Source of the DNA: Bremerella cremea | Lineage (GTDB): Bacteria > Planctomycetota > Planctomycetia > Pirellulales > Pirellulaceae | Assembly (NCBI RefSeq): GCF_003335505.1 | Contig: NZ_QPEX01000010.1 | Location: 496,001-560,000 of the forward strand | Reading direction: 5' to 3' | Length of the DNA: 64,000 bases | The notes under the pieces: model-generated | Databases searched by the model: none | Seen by the model: only the letters and a program-made list of their open reading frames with translations | What the model was told of the DNA's origin: nothing | Made by a program: the position numbers and the translations under genes | Shown here: piece after piece, positions 30,510 to 37,712 of the stretch | How the letters are laid out: every line of letters starts with the position of its first letter | Numbering within the stretch: the stretch's first letter is position 1

Positions 30510-31817
30510 ATGCACAAAACGAAGGTCGCCATTGTCGGCTTGGGAACCGTCGGAGCTGGCGTTGCCAAAATCCTGCTCGATCACGGCGACCGTACTGCTC
30601 GTAACGCAGGAACTACCTTATGGTTAGAGAAAGCAGTCGTGCGCGATCTAAATCGCCCGCGCGACTGTGAACTGCCAGAGGGAGTGCTTACCGACGACTT
30701 GTCGGAAGTAACAGGCAACCCCGAGATCAAGGTCGTCGCCCAGTTGATCGGGGGTATTGAACCAGCCCGCACGATCATGCTGCAATTGCTGGAAAGTGGC
30801 AAAGATATTGTCACGGCGAATAAAGCCCTGATCGCCGAGCATGGTGCCGAGCTTTTCGCACGAGCCCGCGAACTAGGCCGCAGTATCGCTTTCGACGCTG
30901 CCGTGGCTGGCGGGATTCCGATTATCACCAACCTCAGCCAATGCCTGACGGCCAACCGGATTAGCTCGCTCAGCGGCATCCTCAACGGAACGTCTAACTT
31001 CATTGCGTCGGCAATGGAAGAACAAGAAGCGAGCTACAAATGGGCCGTTAAAGAAGCCCAGCGTCTTGGCTACGCCGAAGCCGACCCGACGATGGACGTC
31101 GACGGAACCGATGCCGCCCAAAAGCTGGCCATTCTTGCTCACATCGCCTTCGGTGCCAAAATCGACTGGAAGACGATTCCGCGCGAAGGGATCGACAAAC
31201 TACAAGCGGTCGACATCCGCTTCGCCAAGGAATTAGGCTATCGCATCAAGCTATTGGCCTCCGCTCAATTAAGCGATGCCGGGCTCGAACTGCACGTTTC
31301 GCCATCACTGATTCGCGAAGGACGCCCTCTCGCGGAAGTGCGTGGCCCGTTCAACGCCATCAGTGTCGAAGGCGACCAGGTCGGCCCGCTGTTCTACTAC
31401 GGCCAAGGTGCCGGGCAGAAACCAACCGCCTCGGCGGTTGTTGCCGACATGATCGACATGGCGGTGGGACGCACCGCGCTGACCTTCCGCACGCTCAAGC
31501 TGTTCACCGAAAATCACAGCGACGTCGAAATGTGCTCGCCTGGCGAGATCCAGGGACGGCATTACTTCCGCTTCAGCGTCGAAGATCGTCCTGGCGTGCT
31601 GGCCGATATCACCCGTGTGCTCGGTGACCAAGGCATATCGATCGCGTCAGTAATTCAGCACGAACCGGAACATGCCGACGGCGATACCCGCTCGTTCGTT
31701 CCGCTGGTGATCATGACCCACTCAGCCACCCAAGGCCAGGCAGGCCGGGCCCTGGAAAAGATCGGCAAAATGGACGCTGTCAAATCAGGGGCCCGCAAGA
31801 TGCTGGTTCAAGACTAA
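30510..31817 (+). CDS. hom: Homoserine dehydrogenase
   Basis: Hom reduces aspartate semialdehyde to homoserine, the branch point to threonine, isoleucine and methionine. The 435-aa product has the NAD(P) motif VGLGTVGAGVAKIL at the N-terminus, the catalytic region AAVAGGIPII and ILNGTSNFI, EADPTMDVDGTDAAQKLAIL, and a C-terminal ACT domain (FRFSVEDRPGVLADI) that normally binds threonine as feedback inhibitor. It is followed by a phosphoglycerate-mutase-like gene and lysC on the same strand, an aspartate-family cluster. Confidence 0.97.
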   Translation: MHKTKVAIVGLGTVGAGVAKILLDHGDRTARNAGTTLWLEKAVVRDLNRPRDCELPEGVLTDDLSEVTGNPEIKVVAQLIGGIEPARTIMLQLLESGKDIVTANKALIAEHGAELFARARELGRSIAFDAAVAGGIPIITNLSQCLTANRISSLSGILNGTSNFIASAMEEQEASYKWAVKEAQRLGYAEADPTMDVDGTDAAQKLAILAHIAFGAKIDWKTIPREGIDKLQAVDIRFAKELGYRIKLLASAQLSDAGLELHVSPSLIREGRPLAEVRGPFNAISVEGDQVGPLFYYGQGAGQKPTASAVVADMIDMAVGRTALTFRTLKLFTENHSDVEMCSPGEIQGRHYFRFSVEDRPGVLADITRVLGDQGISIASVIQHEPEHADGDTRSFVPLVIMTHSATQGQAGRALEKIGKMDAVKSGARKMLVQD

Positions 31818-31972
31818 GCATCCCGCTTAGGGCTCTCCCCAAAGGCTTCCAAGCCTTCGTAGCCAAGCCCTGAACGGTTGACAACAATTCGCCTGCACCG
31901 AGTTCACATTCGGTCTCAATCACTAATAAAAGAATACCCCAACGTCGGACGAAATAAGGAGATTCGGGAAAT

Positions 31973-33175
31973 ATGAAATACGCGATTGTCATTCCCGACG
32001 GCTGTGCCGACGAACCGCAAGATTCGCTCGGAGGCAAAACACCGCTGCAAGCCGCCAACGTGCCGAACATGGACGCGATCGCTAAGACAGGCGTCGTGGG
32101 ACGAGCCGATAACGTGCCCGCTCATTTGCCCGCCGGAAGCGACGTGGCCAACCTCAGCTTGCTGGGTTACAGCCCGCTAGAATATTTCACCGGTCGCGCG
32201 CCGCTAGAAGCAGCCGCCCAAGGGATTCAGCTTGGCCCCGACGACTGGGCGATTCGCTGCAACCTGGTGACGATTGAAGATCAAATCATGAAGAGCTTCA
32301 CGGCGGGCCAAATCTCGTCGGAAGAAGCCAAAGCCTTGCTCGAAACGGCCCAGGCCGAGCTTGGTGGCGACGGCATCGAATTCCATCCCGGCGTCAGCTA
32401 CCGCAACTTGCTGGTTTATCGGGGACAGCCTGGCTCTGCCCCCTTCAGCATGGACACCCGCACGACACCGCCACATGATTTGAGCGACAAGTCGGTCGCC
32501 GATAGTTATCCACGCGGCCTCGGCAGCGATTGGTTGTCGGACATGATGAGCCGCAGCGTCGAGCTGTTCGCCAATCACCCGGTCAACTTAAAACGAATCC
32601 AAGACGGCAAACCGCCGGCTACCAACGTTTGGCTATGGGGCCTCGGTAGGCAGCCCGCTCTCACGCCGTTTAGCCAGTTGTACGGCAAGACGGGCAAGAT
32701 GATTACGGCGGTCGATCTGCTGCGTGGCCTGGCCGCGTTGATTGGTTGGGATCGCATCGAAGTCCCCGGAGCAACCGGTTACCTCGATACCGACTACGCT
32801 GCCAAAGGGCAATATGCGATCGACGCGTTAGATTCTACCGACGTTATTTGCGTGCATGTGGAAGCGACCGATGAGGCTTCGCACGAAGGGGACATCTCGG
32901 AAAAGATTAAGGCCCTCGAAGCAATCGACGAAAAAATCGTCGGCCCGCTGCACGAAGCCCTGAAGAAGCAGGGCGAATATCGGATGATCGTTCTTCCCGA
33001 CCATCCAACATTCTGCCGCACGAAAACGCATAGCCACGGCTTTGTTCCGCTGGCCCTCTGTGGCAGCGATATCAAAGCGGATTCGTTTGAGACATACGAC
33101 GAATCCAGCGCTGATGCCTCGTCGCTAAGCTTCGACGAAGGCTGGAAGATGATGCCCTACTTCCTCGGCGTTTAA
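31973..33175 (+). CDS. Cofactor-independent phosphoglycerate-mutase-like metalloenzyme, candidate homoserine kinase
   Basis: The 400-aa product belongs to the alkaline-phosphatase superfamily branch of archaeal-type phosphoglycerate mutase (ApgM). The first metal motif is IPDGCADEP. The nucleophilic Ser is in AGSDVANLSLLGYSP (about residue 56). VHVEATDEASHEGD and VLPDHPTFCRTKTHSHG give further metal ligands. A subgroup of this family has been proposed, from gene neighbourhood, to be an alternative homoserine kinase replacing ThrB. That fits here, where it lies between hom (155 bp before) and lysC (72 bp after). AAGGAG precedes the ATG. A glycolytic mutase role cannot be excluded from sequence. 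Confidence 0.85.
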   Translation: MKYAIVIPDGCADEPQDSLGGKTPLQAANVPNMDAIAKTGVVGRADNVPAHLPAGSDVANLSLLGYSPLEYFTGRAPLEAAAQGIQLGPDDWAIRCNLVTIEDQIMKSFTAGQISSEEAKALLETAQAELGGDGIEFHPGVSYRNLLVYRGQPGSAPFSMDTRTTPPHDLSDKSVADSYPRGLGSDWLSDMMSRSVELFANHPVNLKRIQDGKPPATNVWLWGLGRQPALTPFSQLYGKTGKMITAVDLLRGLAALIGWDRIEVPGATGYLDTDYAAKGQYAIDALDSTDVICVHVEATDEASHEGDISEKIKALEAIDEKIVGPLHEALKKQGEYRMIVLPDHPTFCRTKTHSHGFVPLALCGSDIKADSFETYDESSADASSLSFDEGWKMMPYFLGV

Positions 33176-33180
33176 TCTTA

Positions 33181-33204
33181 CGCCCCAAGCGATTGCTTGG
33201 GGCG
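33181..33204. repeat. Perfect hairpin between the PGM-like gene and lysC
   Basis: CGCCCCAAGC and GCTTGGGGCG pair completely (10 bp) around the loop GATT, starting 5 bp after the stop codon. No U-tract follows. It could slow RNA decay or polymerase, or be a weak terminator that partly insulates lysC. Confidence 0.6.
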
Positions 33205-33247
33205 ACCTCATTGCCTAGTGTCAATTTTTTACGGATTACTTAATCCT

Positions 33248-35029
33248 ATGTCACTGATTGTTCAAAAGTTCGGGGGAACGAGCGTAGCCGATTGCGAGAA
33301 GATTGTAGCCGCCGCGCGGAAAGCGATTCGCGCGCAGCGGGAAGGCCATCAAGTGGTGATGGTCGTCAGCGCGATGGGCAAAAACACCGACGTTTTGGTT
33401 GATTTGGCCCAGCAAGTTAGCGATAGCCCGCCAGCTCGTGAGATGGACATGCTGCTGTCAACCGGCGAGCAAGTCAGCGTTGCCCTCATGGCGATGGCAA
33501 TCGATGCCCTCGGTTCGAAGGCTGTCAGCCTCACCGGCGCCCAAATCGGAATTCGTACCGACAGCACCCACACCAAGGCCCGCATCCGTTCGATCGAAAC
33601 CTCGCGAGTAAAACAACTGCTCGACGCTGGCAACATCGTGATCGCGGCCGGTTTTCAAGGTATCGACGAAAACCTCAACATCACCACACTTGGGCGTGGC
33701 GGTAGCGATACGACGGCTGTGGCCCTGGCCGCTGTCTTGGATGCCGACACGTGCGAAATCTACACCGATGTCGACGGAGTCTACACGACCGACCCACGCG
33801 TCCTTCCCGAGGCCCGGCGTGTTCCGCAGATCGCTTATGACGAAATGCTCGAGTTGGCCAGCTTGGGCGCCGGCGTGATGCATAGCCGTTCGATCGAATT
33901 CGCCAAGAAGTTTGGCGTCCCCATTCATGTCCGCAGCAGCTTTACCGACATCCCCGGTACGCTGATCGTTCAAGACCCTGAATCGCAAACTCGTTCCGTT
34001 AGTGGCGCGGCAATCACGAAGAAGGAAGCCCGCATTACGGTGGCCGGTGTTCCGGACGAGCCAGGCATTTCGCTGGAGCTGTTCCGTCGAATCGCAGCGA
34101 AAGCGATTTCGGTCGATATGATCGTGCAGAATATCAGTTCCGACGGCAAGGCGAACATTTCGTTCACCGTGCCGCAGGAAGAGTTGAAAGTAACTCTGGA
34201 TGCTGTGAAGCAGGCCACCGAACTGATTCAGCCTGAGGACGTTACCTACGACGACCACGTCTCGAAAGTTTCGGTCGTTGGCTTGGGTATGGCCAGCATC
34301 CACGGTGTGGCCGAAAAGATGTTCCGTGTTCTCTCTGATGAGGGAATCAACATTCAGGCAATCTCGACTTCCGAGATCAAAATCTCGGTGCTTATCAGCC
34401 GGTCCGATGCCCAGCGAGCGTTGCAGGCGATTCACAACGGGTTCCAGCTTGATATCACTCCGGAAGACTCGCCGCTGGAAGTGAGCGCCGTACGTGTTCG
34501 GGATGTCACCGATCCTGCCGTTGTCGTCCAGCGTTTACGTGAGATGGAAGACCTGGCAATCGACGACATCAAACTCGATCGCAGCCAGTCGCTGTTAGCG
34601 GTTCGGCGGGTGCCAGATCACCCAGGTATCGCTGCTCAAATCTTTGAAGCCGTCGCTGCTAAAGGCATTAATATCGACGTCATCATTCAGAACGTGGGTC
34701 GCGATGATTGTGCCAACGTGAGCTTTACCTGCCCAGCGATCGACTACGAAAAGGCCTTCGCAGCCTTAGAAGAAGTCGTCAAGGAACTCGGTGCAGGGGA
34801 AGTCCAAGGCAATCGCGAAGCGGCCAAGCTTTCCGTCAGTGGTATCGGCCTGCGTAGCCATACCGGCGTTGGCGTGCGAATGTTCAAAGCGTTGAGTGAA
34901 GCGGGAATCAACGTCGATTTGATCAGCACTTCGGAAGTTCGAGTGAACGTGATCGTGGACGAACACGAAGGGGAACCTGGCTTGAAGGTTCTTAAAGAAG
35001 CGTTCTCAGACGTCCTGACCGACGCTTGA
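33248..35029 (+). CDS. lysC: Aspartate kinase with two pairs of ACT domains
   Basis: LysC phosphorylates aspartate at the head of the lysine, methionine, threonine and isoleucine pathways. The 593-aa product has a kinase domain (KFGGTSVAD at residues 6-14, GRGGSDTTAVALA, EIYTDVDGVYTTDPR). The regulatory region is doubled: one ACT pair at about 265-405 (VAGVPDEPGISLELF, VSVVGLGMASIHGVAEKMF) and a second at about 445-590 (VRRVPDHPGIAAQIF, LSVSGIGLRSHTGVGVRMF). The usual bacterial enzyme has one pair and about 400 residues; four-ACT forms are known in cyanobacteria. The ATG at 33248 is chosen because the kinase core begins there. Confidence 0.96.
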   Translation: MSLIVQKFGGTSVADCEKIVAAARKAIRAQREGHQVVMVVSAMGKNTDVLVDLAQQVSDSPPAREMDMLLSTGEQVSVALMAMAIDALGSKAVSLTGAQIGIRTDSTHTKARIRSIETSRVKQLLDAGNIVIAAGFQGIDENLNITTLGRGGSDTTAVALAAVLDADTCEIYTDVDGVYTTDPRVLPEARRVPQIAYDEMLELASLGAGVMHSRSIEFAKKFGVPIHVRSSFTDIPGTLIVQDPESQTRSVSGAAITKKEARITVAGVPDEPGISLELFRRIAAKAISVDMIVQNISSDGKANISFTVPQEELKVTLDAVKQATELIQPEDVTYDDHVSKVSVVGLGMASIHGVAEKMFRVLSDEGINIQAISTSEIKISVLISRSDAQRALQAIHNGFQLDITPEDSPLEVSAVRVRDVTDPAVVVQRLREMEDLAIDDIKLDRSQSLLAVRRVPDHPGIAAQIFEAVAAKGINIDVIIQNVGRDDCANVSFTCPAIDYEKAFAALEEVVKELGAGEVQGNREAAKLSVSGIGLRSHTGVGVRMFKALSEAGINVDLISTSEVRVNVIVDEHEGEPGLKVLKEAFSDVLTDA

Positions 35030-35083
35030 ATGCGTCGACGGAAAATGCTTGAGACTTAGCTAACGTCCCCAGCCGGTACCAAT

Positions 35084-35113
35084 AGAAAAGGCCATCTTGC
35101 GATGGCCTTTTCT
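35084..35113. terminator. Terminator after lysC
   Basis: AGAAAAGGCCATC pairs with GATGGCCTTTTCT (13 bp, loop TTGC). Both strands have a T-rich 3' arm, so it can serve lysC on the plus strand and the convergent lipoprotein gene on the minus strand. Confidence 0.85.
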
Positions 35114-35141
35114 CGTTTCCCCCTTGAACAGAAAACGTTTT

Positions 35142-35579
35142 TCATCGTTTACGTTTTGTGGTGAGATCGAAATTAGCGGTCTTGGTACCTTCCGTTGGAA
35201 CATCAAACGTCAACTCCGAGTCAGCCCCGCGATAGCGGGCCGGTACTTTGTCGGTCGTCAGCGCATCGCCCCCCTTCTCTTCCGCGACACTTACTTGAAC
35301 GCGATGTGTTCCTACCGAGGCACCTTCGCCATCGGTTTCGATCATCTTTAACTCGTAGTGTCCCTGGGCATCGGTACGACCGTAAGAGCCCATACCGCTA
35401 ACCGTCATCGAATCCTTATCAGTAGCAATCGGTTGAAAGCTGACAGCGGCTCCTTCTAGAGGAGCGCCATCTAAGGTAATTGTTCCGGCGACTGGGGCAA
35501 CGTTTCCTTGGGATCCACATCCCAGGCCACCTACCGCCAATATTCCCAACAAGCCAACAGCGAAGCCAAACGAGCGCAT
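35142..35579 (-). CDS. Lipoprotein with carboxypeptidase-regulatory-like (Ig-like) domain
   Basis: The 145-aa product has a signal peptide with the lipobox GLGC (Cys21), then a single beta-sandwich: VAGTITLDGAPLEGAAVSFQP and GRTDAQGHYELKMIE are the hallmark strands of carboxypeptidase-regulatory-like domains. AGGAG stands before the ATG. It follows the DUF1559 gene on the same strand, a pairing seen many times in planctomycete genomes. It is probably surface- or periplasm-exposed; what it binds is unknown. Confidence 0.82.
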   Translation of the reverse strand: MRSFGFAVGLLGILAVGGLGCGSQGNVAPVAGTITLDGAPLEGAAVSFQPIATDKDSMTVSGMGSYGRTDAQGHYELKMIETDGEGASVGTHRVQVSVAEEKGGDALTTDKVPARYRGADSELTFDVPTEGTKTANFDLTTKRKR

Positions 35580-35644
35580 TTTCTATACTACTCCTCATGA
35601 ACCAGACGAAAAGATGAGAACATGCCGGCAGACGCTTGGATCGC

Positions 35645-35720
35645 GAGTCGTTGAGATTGGATCGGCGCAAATTAGCGGCGCTGCCCTCAATCCAATCTCA
35701 ACTCACGGAGTCACGACTCA
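35645..35720. repeat. Long inverted repeat between the DUF1559 gene and its lipoprotein partner
   Basis: GTTGAGATTGGAT at 35650-35662 pairs perfectly with ATCCAATCTCAAC at 35690-35702. A further outer arm (GAGTCG near 35645 with CGACTC near 35715) extends the stem after a bulge. The loop has its own GCGC/GCGGCGC pairing. It lies 20-100 bp downstream of the DUF1559 stop. There is no U-tract, so it may protect the 3' end of an abundant mRNA or attenuate expression of the second gene. Confidence 0.7.
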
Positions 35721-35741
35721 ATGCGTTTTCCACCTTGGGTG

Positions 35742-36671
35742 TTACGGCAAAGCCGTTGCCTCGCTGCCAGCAATGGTTGCTCCATTGACCCAAACTTTCA
35801 TATCAATGGTTAGCGGAATGAGTCTGACGGAACCATCAGCCAGGAGGAAATCTAAACCACCGCCAGCATGAAAACTGCCCCAGCCTCGCTTGCATGAATT
35901 CGATCCGCCAGAACCACCAATGGCCACGCATTTGTTGTAATCATTGATCAACGTTCGCGGTTGGTCGTGGGCGTCAGAAGAGTTGTAAGAGGTGTAGCTG
36001 TAAGCCCAAAACGTGCCACGACGGGTTTCGGTCTTACTACTCATTTCACCGATGACAAGTGTGTTGGAGGTTCCATCGATGACACTGGCCATATTTTCGG
36101 CGCTGAAGCCAAGTGTGCCGGTAGCATGCATCAAACCTTTCCATTGCTGCGGCAAGGAACTCGCTTGGTTGTTGTCCCACCAGCCTGAACCATCGCTACG
36201 GCCCCCCATGGCGCGGTACGATCCATGGGCATAAGCCAAACCGCTGCCTGGCCCACTAGCAGGATTTTCTTTCTTGCCCGCAACTGGGTCGGAAGGGCAC
36301 ATGTAGATATCGACGAGCGACTCGCGGACAAATTGATTGGCAGCGTCCTCATTAAACGCGCTGTTGTTGTAGCGATCGGCCAGGTTCCCTTGTTCGATGA
36401 AAGGCAAAATCATGATTGCCCAGTTCGACAGGCTTTTCGTACCGCAGCAGTTCCCTTCGGTGATCTTGCCTGGCGGGAACACTTTGAACGTGTCGTGGTA
36501 GTTGTGTAATCCCAATCCCATCTGACGAAGATTACTTGTGCATTGCATCCGTCGAGCCGCCTCGCGAGCTTGTTGGACGGCAGGCAAAAGAAGAGCAATC
36601 AAGACCCCAATAATGGCGATAACGACGAGCAGCTCCACCAGAGTGAAACCGCGGGTTCTCCCAACAGACAT
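35742..36671 (-). CDS. DUF1559 family protein with type II/IV prepilin-like N-terminus
   Basis: The 309-aa product begins with the prepilin-type segment GFTLVELLVVIAIIGVLIALLLP, cut after the Gly and methylated in pilins. The DUF1559 blocks follow: QQAREAARRMQCTSNLRQMGLGLHNYHD, VFPPG, DGTSNTLVIGEMS, and FHAGGGLDFLLADGSVR near the C-terminus. This family is massively expanded in planctomycetes and is thought to form pilus- or pseudopilus-like surface structures; the role of each copy is unknown. The ATG at 36671 directly precedes the leader and follows AAGGGC. It has a recognisable promoter. Confidence 0.93.
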   Translation of the reverse strand: MSVGRTRGFTLVELLVVIAIIGVLIALLLPAVQQAREAARRMQCTSNLRQMGLGLHNYHDTFKVFPPGKITEGNCCGTKSLSNWAIMILPFIEQGNLADRYNNSAFNEDAANQFVRESLVDIYMCPSDPVAGKKENPASGPGSGLAYAHGSYRAMGGRSDGSGWWDNNQASSLPQQWKGLMHATGTLGFSAENMASVIDGTSNTLVIGEMSSKTETRRGTFWAYSYTSYNSSDAHDQPRTLINDYNKCVAIGGSGGSNSCKRGWGSFHAGGGLDFLLADGSVRLIPLTIDMKVWVNGATIAGSEATALP

Positions 36672-36720
36672 AGATAAGCCCTTTTTTAATATAAAGATGA
36701 GAGTTTTCAGGGACCCAGCC

Positions 36721-36749
36721 AATGTAGGTATATCGTCGTTTTTAGTCAA
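36721..36749 (-). promoter_or_regulatory. Probable sigma70 promoter of the DUF1559 gene
   Basis: On the minus strand TTGACT (36744-36749) and TACATT (36721-36726) are 17 bp apart in an AT-rich setting. The start would be near 36714, about 43 nt before the ATG. Confidence 0.55.
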
Positions 36750-37128
36750 TCTATTTTTTGAACAGATTGTCAACTAAATTGAGAATCGTAGCGAATTCAT
36801 AGCATAAAAGAGTTGTTTTAGCGACGATTAACTACCACTAAACCACCAATAAAGGAATTTACGGTGATTTGATCCGCGAACAACTAGCAAGCAGCTCTAT
36901 AAGCCAAAAAGGTGGTTTCGATCTAGCCATAGTATGGCCGATCCGAGAAATTCAAGTGGCTGCAAAGAAATTCGTACAGCTTATTTCGCTTAAATAGCTT
37001 CTTTTGCCGTTAGAGACGGATGGTGCCCAAACATGGCAATTGCAGAAGTGGGGGAGGTACCGACAACCACCCACCAAGGGCACAACAATAAATGGCGAAA
37101 CGCCAGGAGGAAGAGCTCTTAGAAATTA
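36750..37128. other. AT-rich upstream region with a 17-bp motif shared with the cysD upstream region
   Basis: This region of about 380 bp has no gene. GCCGATCCGAGAAATTC at 36937-36953 is identical to 2817-2833, upstream of cysD, in the same orientation relative to the downstream gene. The rest shows no hairpin terminator or RNA gene. Confidence 0.45.
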
Positions 37129-37530
37129 TTAGACTTCTGATTCTTCCAGCACGTGTTCTTCCACGTAGATTGGCAAGTGCGGCTGGCTTGTCACCGCCAC
37201 GGCAATCGCATCGGATGGACGGGCATCGACCGAGATTAATTCGCCATCGATTTTTACGCGCAGGTTGGCGAAGTACGTTCCCTCTTTCAGGTCGTTGATG
37301 ATGACACTGTCTAATTCTCCGCCCAGGCGTTCAACAATACTTACGATCAGATCGTGCGTCAGTGGGCGAGGCGGTATGAACTCTTTCACGCGACGATGAA
37401 TGCTGGTCGCCTCGAAGATACCAATCATGATCGGAAATTGGCGGTCTCCGTCAACTTCCTTTAAGTAAATTACCTGCTGGTCGTTGATCTCGCTGATAAT
37501 GATCCGCGAGAGTTCCATCTGAATCGGCAT
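37129..37530 (-). CDS. Bifunctional nuclease family protein (DUF151)
   Basis: The 133-aa product matches the BFN/DUF151 family throughout: ELSRIIISEINDQQVIYLKE, FPIMIGIFEATSIHR, RPLTHDLIVSIVERLGG, and the C-terminal SVDARPSDAIAVAVTSQ. A plant homologue was reported to have both RNase and DNase activity; in bacteria the role is unsettled. The ATG at 37530 gives the typical N-terminus. The bases before it are CCTCCT, the opposite of a Shine-Dalgarno, so initiation does not rely on one. valS lies 182 bp upstream on the same strand. Confidence 0.88.
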   Translation of the reverse strand: MPIQMELSRIIISEINDQQVIYLKEVDGDRQFPIMIGIFEATSIHRRVKEFIPPRPLTHDLIVSIVERLGGELDSVIINDLKEGTYFANLRVKIDGELISVDARPSDAIAVAVTSQPHLPIYVEEHVLEESEV

Positions 37531-37712
37531 AGGAGGTTCTGCTTTCCGCAGGGTTTCTCGATAAACGAGGTGACGTCTCGGGTAAGCTGTTTTGGTTGGC
37601 TTTGCCAAGTTCGCCCCGCGCGAGCGGAACTTCGCGGCCAACTACCGAGTACAGTTCTCCTTCGATTATATCTTGGGGAATTTTATCTGAAAACAGACCT
37701 ACTGGGGCGGAA

